NCBI GenBank assembly: GCA_002254385.1 | Contig: NJDO01000080.1 | Span: forward strand, 1 to 11,384 | Direction: 5' to 3' | Length of the DNA stretch: 11,384 nt | Source of the DNA: Thermoplasmatales archaeon ex4484_6 | GTDB lineage: Archaea; Thermoplasmatota; Penumbrarchaeia; Penumbrarchaeales; Penumbrarchaeaceae | Part shown: piece by piece, positions 1 to 8,099 of the stretch | Numbering within the stretch: the first letter of the stretch is position 1 | How the letters are laid out: every line of letters begins with the position of its first letter | Translations under genes and position numbers: made by a program | Notes under the pieces: model-generated | The model's database searches: none | The model's input: only the letters and a program-made list of their open reading frames with translations | What the model was told of the DNA's origin: nothing

Positions 1-1
1 G

Positions 2-2572
2 GATCTTGCGACCGTATTCATAGAAACGAACAACAAATTCGATCCGACCGATGAGACAAATATTACAGATTATAATGTTCTAAAGGAAATCTCGGATGTG
101 GAGGAGGCCCTGAACTACAACAAGCTGGACAAGGGAAGGGAGGACGGCATCATCTTCTGTTTCTCAATATCCACCCTTATAAAGACTCTTCATAATATAA
201 CGAATGCCGTCGAGGCCGCTTTCCTGGAAGAGCTCAACAGCGAGAGGTTCCCCTTCGAGCTCCCGGACCAGTTCAAGGGAAATTACACGATCCCCGAGGA
301 CCAGAGGTTGATAGATGAATTCTTCAATCGTATCCCGCCGAATCAGCTGTCATCCCTTGTTGCTGACATAAATGGAGACGGTATCTACGATTCGACGCTT
401 CTCCTCATGGGGCTTTCCAAGGAGGTTGACCAGGATGAACTGCTGGAGTCCATACAGGAGAAGATAGATCCCTACTTCGTGGAGGTGGGGATCCGACCGG
501 GATCGAAGGACACAACGGGAGAATGGACGAAGCGCTATGAATCGGGTCAGGTTCACTGCAGAATGACGGTCACTGGTCCCACCCCGCTTGCCCGGATGAT
601 ATCGAACAGAACCATGAAGGAGATGCAGACGGTCTTTCCGTGGGCCCTGGCAATGGTCGGGGCCTCTCTCCTGATATTCCACAGGACCTGGAAGATATGG
701 CTGATCACGCTGATCCCGGTTATATCTTCTCTCATGATAGCGTTCGGTCTCATGGGGCTGGTGCTGCCCGTTCTCACGCCGCAGGTGACCCTGGTGGCAC
801 CCATACTGATCGCGCTGGGAGTAGCCTACGGCCTGTACGTTGCCAACCGATACGCCGAGGAATCGGCCATTCCCGACCGGGAGAAGAGAATCAGACTTGC
901 CCTGCGCACAACGGGTAATGCCATATTCCTTTCTGCAATGACCACGGCATTCGGTTTCGGCGCAATGCTCACAGTCAACATGCCGACGATGCAGGTCCTG
1001 GGGTTCGGTCTTTCGTCGGGGATCCTTGCCTGTTACGTGACCACGATCCTGATGACACCCGCATTGGTGATATGGCTGGATTACAAGAAGGTATCAAGGG
1101 AGAAGGGAACCGGCTCAAAGGGGGGTGCAAGGAAGATAGGGGAGATCCCCATGAAGCATTCAAGGAAGATAATCCTTGGGGGCATACTCCTTGCAATTTT
1201 CTCCCTGGCCCTCGCACCGGTCTCCGAACTCCCTTTCATCGGTATCGAGGCAGGCGGTTTCGGCATCGTTCAATCCAACATGGACTACATCAACCTATCT
1301 CCCGCCGATGAACCCGTCGTTCAGAAGATGGCCGAGCAGTCGGACACCTTCGGGTCCGGCCAGATAGAGATGATGATCGTCAGGGGGGAGAATGCTTACG
1401 ATTTCGACGGAGACAACAAGGATGAGGCCATTGACGGCAGCATGAAGGATATCGAGGTCCTTAAACGCATAAACAGCATGCTCATAGAGATCAACGGCGA
1501 TCCCACAAAGGCAAATGATACCGGAATAGAGAATGCCAGGGCGATATCCATCGTCGATATCATGAAGATGGTGCAGATACCCGATTTCAGGAACTCCTCC
1601 TACTACAAAGATTTCCTGGATCAGCTCGGAAGGACCCCCGGCCTCATAGTGGACGCTCCGGCACTTTTCGACAGCTGGGTGGAGGAGAACCTCATCGGAA
1701 AGAGCTTCTGGTCGGTTATGCAGAACCCTCCGGACGTTACACTCTTTTCCAACATCATACTGGATGAACCTTTCGAAGCGTTCATGATGAACATATTCTA
1801 CAACTCCATGGGTATCGAGATAAGGGGGATGCTGGTGAATGATGAGTACAGCAAGACCCTCGTATACATGACCCTCCCCAACATGGATATCATCCATACC
1901 GAGACCACCGTGAACCAGCTGGATGGTGCGATAGACCACAATTTTCAGGTATCGGTTCGTGATAGGAAGGATACCGCATCACCCACTTCGGGTTTTGGGA
2001 AGGTACTCGTCACCATAAATGATGTTTTAGTCAAGAATGCCAACCAGTCGACCTTCACGGCCCTCGTTATGGTATTCCTGCTTCTGTTCCTGGTGTTCAG
2101 ATCATGGAGAATTGCATTGATCACACTTATCCCGGTGGTCCTGGTCGTTTTCTGGCAGTATTTCGCAATCTGGGGAGTTGGTGCTGTTGGTGACATCATC
2201 TGGGGCAACAAGAACCTCTTCTCGGGGGACCTCAACCTTTTCACCGCCCTCATTGGGTCAATCATAATCGGGATCGGTGTGGATTTCTCCATCCATATCA
2301 CGGAAAGGGTGAGGGAGAAGAACTTCTCGATGGAGGGAGTCATGCATGCCGCTCAGACCTCAGGGTTGTCGTTCATCGAAGCGACGACAACAATGATAAT
2401 GGGTCTCACGGCGGTGTTTCTTGTCAACATACCTTCCATCAGGGAATTCATACTCCTAATCATCATCCTGCTTGCTTTTTCCGCATACGGTGCGATATTC
2501 ATTCTCACGGCAGCATACAGATTATATCTGCCAAGATACAACCGGATGAGGACGATCAAGAAGAAGAGTTGA
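2..2572 (+). CDS. RND superfamily (MMPL-type) exporter, 5' partial
   Basis: The frame is open from base 2, so the GTG at 98 is internal and the true start lies left of the window; 856 codons are visible. The layout is the duplicated RND plan: remainder of extracytoplasmic domain 1, a helix bundle (about nt 635-1080), a cytosolic linker rich in K and G, TM7 (about 1155-1230), extracytoplasmic domain 2, and a second bundle (about 2045-2540) ending in a short basic tail. The second bundle has the family motif GIGVDFSIHITER with its Asp at 2282-2284. The matching site in the first bundle reads GVAYGLY, with Ala in place of Asp. Each extracytoplasmic domain carries an acidic Ca-type loop (365-391 and 1400-1426). 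Archaeal members (COG1033 type) are predicted proton-driven exporters of lipids or other hydrophobic cargo; the substrate here is unknown. Family assignment is firm, cargo is not. Confidence 0.9.
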   Translation, partial: DLATVFIETNNKFDPTDETNITDYNVLKEISDVEEALNYNKLDKGREDGIIFCFSISTLIKTLHNITNAVEAAFLEELNSERFPFELPDQFKGNYTIPEDQRLIDEFFNRIPPNQLSSLVADINGDGIYDSTLLLMGLSKEVDQDELLESIQEKIDPYFVEVGIRPGSKDTTGEWTKRYESGQVHCRMTVTGPTPLARMISNRTMKEMQTVFPWALAMVGASLLIFHRTWKIWLITLIPVISSLMIAFGLMGLVLPVLTPQVTLVAPILIALGVAYGLYVANRYAEESAIPDREKRIRLALRTTGNAIFLSAMTTAFGFGAMLTVNMPTMQVLGFGLSSGILACYVTTILMTPALVIWLDYKKVSREKGTGSKGGARKIGEIPMKHSRKIILGGILLAIFSLALAPVSELPFIGIEAGGFGIVQSNMDYINLSPADEPVVQKMAEQSDTFGSGQIEMMIVRGENAYDFDGDNKDEAIDGSMKDIEVLKRINSMLIEINGDPTKANDTGIENARAISIVDIMKMVQIPDFRNSSYYKDFLDQLGRTPGLIVDAPALFDSWVEENLIGKSFWSVMQNPPDVTLFSNIILDEPFEAFMMNIFYNSMGIEIRGMLVNDEYSKTLVYMTLPNMDIIHTETTVNQLDGAIDHNFQVSVRDRKDTASPTSGFGKVLVTINDVLVKNANQSTFTALVMVFLLLFLVFRSWRIALITLIPVVLVVFWQYFAIWGVGAVGDIIWGNKNLFSGDLNLFTALIGSIIIGIGVDFSIHITERVREKNFSMEGVMHAAQTSGLSFIEATTTMIMGLTAVFLVNIPSIREFILLIIILLAFSAYGAIFILTAAYRLYLPRYNRMRTIKKKS

Positions 2573-2584
2573 AACGTTCTCGAG

Positions 2585-2592
2585 TATTTTTT
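2585..2592 (+). terminator. T-rich tract after the RND gene, possible terminator
   Basis: A T-rich run (TATTTTTT) lies 12 bases after the exporter's stop codon. Archaeal RNA polymerase often ends transcription at oligo-T stretches without a hairpin, so this is a possible first termination site. A stronger candidate with a hairpin lies about 100 bp further on. Inference from composition only. Confidence 0.3.
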
Positions 2593-2689
2593 CATCATAC
2601 TGGAAATTCAAAGCATCCGGCCGATCATCTCTTTGAATACACCTCAATTCATCCTATACACAATACATCGGGGGGTGGGGGTTAAGAGT

Positions 2690-2727
2690 TCGGATACGAA
2701 TGTATTATCATTCGTGTCCGATTTTTT
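2690..2727 (+). terminator. Hairpin plus T6 tract, intrinsic-terminator-like
   Basis: The left arm at 2690-2702 (TCGGATACGAATG) pairs with the right arm at 2709-2721 (CATTCGTGTCCGA) over 13 bp with a single G-U wobble, around a 6-nt loop (TATTAT). T6 follows at 2722-2727. This is the shape of a bacterial intrinsic terminator. It faces the plus strand and would close the exporter transcript. The next promoter-like element begins a few bases later, which fits a boundary between transcription units. It could instead be a processing site, or a structured leader element if a promoter lies upstream. Confidence 0.55.
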
Positions 2728-2728
2728 C

Positions 2729-2794
2729 AAAACTTTATAGAATGGTGATATATCTTATCATCTAAAGAGAATTGTGAAGCCATCCTTTTTATAG
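2729..2794 (+). promoter_or_regulatory. Candidate promoters of the giant surface-protein gene
   Basis: Two TATA-like boxes precede the gene. The first, CTTTATAG at 2733-2740, has an A-rich BRE-like stretch (CAAAA) just upstream and predicts a start near 2763, giving a leader of about 110 nt. The second, TTTTTATAG at 2786-2794, predicts a start near 2817 and a leader of about 57 nt. An interrupted inverted repeat (TGATA-TATCT-TATCA, 2746-2760) lies between box 1 and its predicted start, where an archaeal repressor would bind. Which box is used cannot be decided from sequence. Confidence 0.4.
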
Positions 2795-2862
2795 GTACAA
2801 GTAAATGAGAGCGCAAATCAGGGAAATTCGACCACCTGAAAACCATGGATAAAGGTATTTCC

Positions 2863-2869
2863 GGAGGAG
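2863..2869 (+). promoter_or_regulatory. Ribosome binding site of the surface-protein gene
   Basis: GGAGGAG at 2863-2869 ends 4 bases before the ATG at 2874, a strong Shine-Dalgarno match. It decides the start: the earlier ATG at 2845 is in another frame and has no such site. Confidence 0.75.
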
Positions 2870-2873
2870 TGAA

Positions 2874-5800
2874 ATGTCGCAAAAGAACGTGTTTTTTGGC
2901 ACACCTGTCACGATACCGATTGCGGTGGGTTTGATCCTACTCGCAGGCATCCTCTTGATGGGAGACAGGGATGATACGGACGCTCGAGCAGCGGAGTTCT
3001 ACGAGGTAAAGGGTCTCTCCATGGAGAAGACCTCCGGTCTCTATCAGGGTACCATCACCAACGGGACCTTCGTGACAGTAGGGGACATCATCAATATTAC
3101 CGCGGAGAATGAGTCAGAACCCACCTCGGGCTCCGATGTCCTCGTGATCGATCTGAATGTGACCAGCGATCTGGGGGGGAATGTATACAAGGTATCACTC
3201 CCGATGGTCTACAGCGGGTCCGGCAAGGATTTCTGGGCTGATCTGGGAATAAGGAACAATCTAACTTCCAACAGCGTGAACACCTCCAACGGTATCGATA
3301 TCAATATATCCGACGGTTACAGGGTGGATGTGATGAAACACGGGGAAAACATCAGTTTTCTACATTTCTTCGTTGATGCGGCTCCCCCCGTTATAGCTCC
3401 CCTTGAACCGAGCTCCTCGATCTCCCACTACATGGGGAGGGCATATGCAACCACATCAGCGACCATCAACATTTTCTACCATGATACCGACCCCGCTGCG
3501 ACGCCGGCATGGGCTGCCAGTAACGGGAAGGTGAAGTATAGGTGGGACTCCAGTTCTGAACAGACATGGGATGGGACGGATTTCGCAGTACCAACCTCGA
3601 TAGGGACACACATACTCAGGATAAATGCGACCGACAGGTTCGGCAATCACAAGAACCATACTTTCAGCTATACAACCTCCACAACTTTCAAGGATCAGAC
3701 CGTAAACACCAGTGTCGGATATGTGAACAAGACGGTGCTTCTATCCAATATAAGGATCGCCAGGGGCGGGTCCTTGGACCTTCTGAACTGCACATCCCTT
3801 TTTCTGGAAGATGGTGACAGCATAGTTGTGGAGGATGGAGGATACCTGAATATAACAGGCCCGTCGAACGTAACCCTTCCGGCCGGATCTGTGGTGTCCA
3901 CATCCGGCACCGGATTCACCATCTTTTCCCTGCCGGGGGCCCATCTTTCCATCGCACATTCCGCAATTCTTCAGAGCGGTACATCATCCGTATCATCGGC
4001 ATTGGAGCTCTGGAGCGGGGAACTGAACCATACCCTGGTCTCGGGAGATGGGACCCTGATATGGGTCAGATCCATAGGAGCCCTGGTGAACGACACTGTA
4101 ATTACGGGAACAGATGATGGCATAGGTCTGAAGGTCGATGTAAATCATACATACGCTTCCGACAGCACGAAGCTCCACAACATATACATGAACGGCACGT
4201 TCGATGATGCCGTAAGAATCCTGAACAACTCCGTTTGGACCCCTTTCGATGTGGATGGGAATGAGATATACTACCTTGACGAGGGAGTTCATGTTATCAA
4301 TTTCGTCTCTCCCAACAGCAGTATCTACTCCGATCCATACCTCTACTTCCCCCATTTTCTGGATTCCAGAAGCGGGAATGCATCCCTCAACATTCGCTAC
4401 AACAACACCGGAGTGTGGACGGATCTTCCCGGGTTCCCGAAGAGTGGAATGACATACGATAACTGGCTCAATGGAAAGGATGCCAGGATCGATCTATCGA
4501 CCGTTCCGGATGAAGTTCAGATGCAGATAGAATGGAACGTTTCCGGGGGCGGGGGCGTGCTCTATTACAGCAGACCCGCCATCGGCGGCTCCAACATGGA
4601 TCCGATACTCATCGACAACTCCAACTTCGGCGGTGTCCTGGGTGATTGGTTCCTCCAGAGCAACAAGGCGAAGGGGCCGACACTTGACGTTCTTAACCTC
4701 ACAATCAGGTCTGCGACTTCAACTTTCATCAACATCTCCTCCTCGGGAATGGTGAATATCCACGGACTCAGGACCGGGCCGGGCTCCTACGGAGCGGAAG
4801 CTCCATGGCAGATGAAGGTTGTAAAAAGCGAAATGTACATGTCGGATTCCCTTTTGATGGGAAACGGAAACCTGAGCGGCTTCATCAAGTGCGATTTTGC
4901 CAATCAGAATGACTGGCCAACAATAGTGATGGAGAATACGAGCCTGGCAGCACCCGGGGAAGAGGTGTTCACAGGGATAGAATCGAACGGGACCTGGTTG
5001 GACCTCTCGGAGATGCAGATAAGGAACGTATCCTATGGTGTCACGTCCGACAGCGCTCTTTTCAAATTGTTCAAGGTGGACATCGAAGCAGACCTGTACG
5101 GTGTATATCTGGAACTTCCTGACATTTACGAGGAAGATGTTTCTATCGATGTGAACGGCCTGACCGTGAGGAGTGACTATCAGTATTCCGGCCTGTACAT
5201 GAATGGTGACATCTCCTATGACCTCGACGTGTCCCTCGGTTATCTCGATCTCCAGTCAACCTACAACTCGACCTCTTTCGAGAGGGATGATGGAATCGGA
5301 GCCCTGACCGTGGATCTGGTATCGACCCGGACAGCGGACCTGGTCATCTACCGGAGCCAGATGGTGACCGGACCCTCCCACGGTCTTGCATTGGTCAACT
5401 GGCCATACAACGGAGGCTTCAGGATCAACGATTCGGTGATCAGCAGCATGGAACTCGACGGTGTCTGGATGGGAACGAATATTTCCATCGAGATAGACGG
5501 ATGCGATCTCGATCTCAACAATGGTTACGGACTTTACGGATATGAGGGGGCAGATATCTCCCTTGGTTACGGCAGGGATAAAGGAGAAGTCTGGATGAAC
5601 GAGGAGGGCGGGCTCCTCATAAAGGACGGCAGCACGCTCACGATTGATAGATATGACATCAGAAACAACGAGGATTACGGGGTGGACATGGGACATAATG
5701 TAACGGCCACCTTCTCGGATACCTTCATCGAGAGAAACGAATACGGGGTCAGGGGCCTCTCCGGGTGTGATGTCTCGTTCTACCGGTCGGTGGTGAAGCT

Positions 5801-8099
5801 TTCCACCCTGGGAAGCGGGATTCATCTCAAGGATTCGGACCTGGAGATCAACGGTACCGAGATAGCCTATTCGGAGATCTCGGAAAACGGCAAATATGGT
5901 CTGTTCATGGAAGGCGGCACTCTCTCTGCCAGATACCTCTCTCTCAAGGACAACAAGGGAGGAGACGGGATGAAGTTGTGGGGAGTCGATCTGAGAAGTG
6001 CGGAACATATCATATCCTCCGGAAACAGGGGAGCGGGGATAGCGGTCTATGTGGATGATCCGTCACTTCTCGACTCGCAGGGTGTCTATGTCAAGATGGA
6101 AGCCTCGTCGGTTTCAAACAATCTCAGGGAGGGCCTCTCGGTGACATTCGATCCCATCTCGGTCTCCGGGACAATAGAGATGGAACTTGCCGGTTTCCAG
6201 GCCTTCGGGAATGGTGGGGGGGATATAATGGCTGCGGAACAGGTTCATTTCACCTGGACGGCCATGGCGGGGAAGAACTCACTGGGAAGCAAGGGATATT
6301 CCGGCAGATCAAATGCCAACCTGAACATCATCGTTCACTATTCCGGTGCGCTTACCATCGAGAACGAGAACCTCACTCTCCTTTCCTCCGACGGTTCAAT
6401 AAAGGTGGAATCGAATGGTTTCCTTTACCTGAGGAATGCATACATACGTCCCCTTGATCCATCCTCAAGATGGTCAATCAATGCCCTGGAAGGTTCCAAC
6501 ATCGATATCAACGGCGGATATCTGGGCTATCTAAGCCAGCTCTCCGTGGAGAATGGTAATTCCCTCAAGATGGATGGAACCCTCATCAGGTACGGAGAGG
6601 GAGGCCTGGACATCATTTCCACAAATTTCACAATAGACTCCTGTCAATTCAGTCAGATCAACGGTTTCGCGGTGAGCCTTGATGATTCCACCGGTACGAT
6701 TAGGGGATCCGGATTCAGCGATAACACCAGGGGCATCAACGTGGATTACCTAGAGGGAGCACTCACAATCGATGATTGCACATTCACGGAAAACAGCTGG
6801 GGCATCTTCGTCTTCCGCAGCAATCAGACCTCCAGCTCGATCATCGTCAGGGACTCCACGTTCGGGGACAACGGAATAGCCCCGATCTGGATGTCCGATG
6901 CCAACGTCACACTCTACAATACTGAAATAGATCCCTCAAAGATAGATGTCGAGACCATCGGCAACTCGGCTTCCCTTTTCTACACACTGACAGTGAATGT
7001 TGTGAACGAGAAGGGTGACAATGAGAGATTCAACATCGAGGTCAAGCTTGGTGGGTCGGCAACCGGGGTCACCAGCAATGACAATATCGGACCCTGGTCG
7101 ATCCAGCTAAAAACATACACTGTCTACAAAAATGGGGTGGACCGATCCAGGGAGACGGCATACATCACAATCTCCTATCTGCACTCAACCGGATCCGAGG
7201 AAATATGGAGCTACATCTCCGATTCCTTCGTCCTTGACAGCAGAACGACAATGACGTACAACGGCTACAAAGCACCTTTCACAACTCCGGACTTCCAATC
7301 GGTCCTTCTTGCGGACGAGGATGAAGGATTGCGTGACGGTCCGGTTGACATTTCCACATGGTTCGATGATCTTGGTACCGACGGGGGCAATCTCACATTC
7401 GAGGTCGCCACCCTCAACGAGGAGATCCAGCCTGTTCTCGTAGGTACCACACTTTCCCTTGACCTGAAAAAGGATTTCAACGGAGTTGGCGAGCTCCTGA
7501 TCACCGTCACGGACCCTCACGGAAAGAAGCTGGAGGTCACGGTCACTGTGAACGTTCTGCCCACCAATGACAGGCCGTGGATAACCAATGCAAGAATAAT
7601 CTCACTGAACGGAGAGGACGAGATACCCCGTTCCGGAGATACCCTGTTGGCAGTATGGGAATGGCATGACATCGACGATAAGGATACGGAACCACAGAGG
7701 AAATACATACACTGGTTCCTCAACGGAACATACATAAAGAGGTACGGGGGCGCAGACATAGACAATCTGACAACGGTGCCCGACGTGAAGGCGGGAGAGG
7801 TTTGGAGCTACAAGGTATGGCCCATGGACTTCGAATCCATCAACTTCAACATATACGGCGACCCGGTGATGTCAAGCGTGGTGATCATACAGAACATAGG
7901 TCCCAGATGGACTTCCAACCTCACCTTCGAAACAGATCCCGCAGCTGTCGCGTTCCCAGGGCGGATGGTCCTATCTGGGCAACAACATCATCGAGGTGAC
8001 GATCACCCCCTTCGATTCCGACAATATACCGGGAAAGGAGCTGAAGCTGATAGCACAGTTCATACCTACCGATACCGATGGGGACGGGAAACCGAATGA
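2874..8099 (+). CDS. Giant secreted beta-helix/Ig-like surface protein, frameshifted near its 3' end
   Basis: ATG 2874 follows a strong RBS. Residues 11-30 form a hydrophobic signal or anchor segment, with possible cleavage near ARA-A. In order follow: a beta-sandwich (about 40-165), an Ig-like domain (168-268), a beta-helix (275-435), a jelly-roll-like module (about 483-576), long NosD/PbH1-style beta-helix repeats (583-1063 and 1143-1356, with recurrent 'N.YG' and 'I..S.F..N' turns), a linking sandwich (1368-1453), a cadherin-like module (1470-1563) and an Ig-like domain (1564-1673). About 25 N-x-S/T sequons occur in the first 620 residues, so it is probably an N-glycosylated cell-surface protein. 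The last 46 residues, after FPG at 7961, are rich in R and H and unlike the rest: the frame has shifted. Its real C-terminus lies in the frame of 7996-8823. Ligand and function are unknown; adhesion, carbohydrate binding or an envelope-structural role are possible. Confidence 0.85.
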   Translation: MSQKNVFFGTPVTIPIAVGLILLAGILLMGDRDDTDARAAEFYEVKGLSMEKTSGLYQGTITNGTFVTVGDIINITAENESEPTSGSDVLVIDLNVTSDLGGNVYKVSLPMVYSGSGKDFWADLGIRNNLTSNSVNTSNGIDINISDGYRVDVMKHGENISFLHFFVDAAPPVIAPLEPSSSISHYMGRAYATTSATINIFYHDTDPAATPAWAASNGKVKYRWDSSSEQTWDGTDFAVPTSIGTHILRINATDRFGNHKNHTFSYTTSTTFKDQTVNTSVGYVNKTVLLSNIRIARGGSLDLLNCTSLFLEDGDSIVVEDGGYLNITGPSNVTLPAGSVVSTSGTGFTIFSLPGAHLSIAHSAILQSGTSSVSSALELWSGELNHTLVSGDGTLIWVRSIGALVNDTVITGTDDGIGLKVDVNHTYASDSTKLHNIYMNGTFDDAVRILNNSVWTPFDVDGNEIYYLDEGVHVINFVSPNSSIYSDPYLYFPHFLDSRSGNASLNIRYNNTGVWTDLPGFPKSGMTYDNWLNGKDARIDLSTVPDEVQMQIEWNVSGGGGVLYYSRPAIGGSNMDPILIDNSNFGGVLGDWFLQSNKAKGPTLDVLNLTIRSATSTFINISSSGMVNIHGLRTGPGSYGAEAPWQMKVVKSEMYMSDSLLMGNGNLSGFIKCDFANQNDWPTIVMENTSLAAPGEEVFTGIESNGTWLDLSEMQIRNVSYGVTSDSALFKLFKVDIEADLYGVYLELPDIYEEDVSIDVNGLTVRSDYQYSGLYMNGDISYDLDVSLGYLDLQSTYNSTSFERDDGIGALTVDLVSTRTADLVIYRSQMVTGPSHGLALVNWPYNGGFRINDSVISSMELDGVWMGTNISIEIDGCDLDLNNGYGLYGYEGADISLGYGRDKGEVWMNEEGGLLIKDGSTLTIDRYDIRNNEDYGVDMGHNVTATFSDTFIERNEYGVRGLSGCDVSFYRSVVKLSTLGSGIHLKDSDLEINGTEIAYSEISENGKYGLFMEGGTLSARYLSLKDNKGGDGMKLWGVDLRSAEHIISSGNRGAGIAVYVDDPSLLDSQGVYVKMEASSVSNNLREGLSVTFDPISVSGTIEMELAGFQAFGNGGGDIMAAEQVHFTWTAMAGKNSLGSKGYSGRSNANLNIIVHYSGALTIENENLTLLSSDGSIKVESNGFLYLRNAYIRPLDPSSRWSINALEGSNIDINGGYLGYLSQLSVENGNSLKMDGTLIRYGEGGLDIISTNFTIDSCQFSQINGFAVSLDDSTGTIRGSGFSDNTRGINVDYLEGALTIDDCTFTENSWGIFVFRSNQTSSSIIVRDSTFGDNGIAPIWMSDANVTLYNTEIDPSKIDVETIGNSASLFYTLTVNVVNEKGDNERFNIEVKLGGSATGVTSNDNIGPWSIQLKTYTVYKNGVDRSRETAYITISYLHSTGSEEIWSYISDSFVLDSRTTMTYNGYKAPFTTPDFQSVLLADEDEGLRDGPVDISTWFDDLGTDGGNLTFEVATLNEEIQPVLVGTTLSLDLKKDFNGVGELLITVTDPHGKKLEVTVTVNVLPTNDRPWITNARIISLNGEDEIPRSGDTLLAVWEWHDIDDKDTEPQRKYIHWFLNGTYIKRYGGADIDNLTTVPDVKAGEVWSYKVWPMDFESINFNIYGDPVMSSVVIIQNIGPRWTSNLTFETDPAAVAFPGRMVLSGQQHHRGDDHPLRFRQYTGKGAEADSTVHTYRYRWGRETE
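7959..7961 (+). other. Frameshift site: one extra G in a GGG run
   Basis: Up to CCA (7956-7958) the frame of 2874 reads as an Ig-like/PKD-type domain. Dropping one G from GGG at 7959-7961 gives FPGGWSYLGNNIIEVTITPF, which runs straight into the 7996-8823 frame with no stop and restores a domain-like sequence of about 1982 residues in all. As given, the frame reads into R/H-rich nonsense and stops at 8097-8099. A homopolymer indel, real or from sequencing or assembly, is the simplest reading. Confidence 0.8.

Noticed and set aside
98..100. GTG at 98 as the start of the RND exporter
   Set aside because: The same frame is open to base 2 and reads VFIETNNKFDP and onward in the style of an RND extracytoplasmic domain, and a start here would lose TM1 and part of domain 1.
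1295..1939. 214-codon minus-strand ORF inside the RND gene
   Set aside because: Antisense to the second extracytoplasmic domain of a clear RND protein; no RBS or recognisable domain.
2670..2681. G-rich run (G6-T-G5) as a possible G-quadruplex
   Set aside because: Eleven Gs with one interruption cannot form four G3 tracts with loops; no further G tracts lie close enough.
5256..6008. 250-codon minus-strand ORF inside the surface-protein gene
   Set aside because: It lies wholly antisense to well-supported beta-helix repeats; its sequence shows no family-like motif and is explained as a shadow of the repeat codon pattern.
7953..7965. Programmed +1 frameshifting as the way the giant protein is made
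   Set aside because: No rare codon, stop codon or known slippery element is visible at the shift, and a single-base change in a G run is simpler; not excluded, but not supported.
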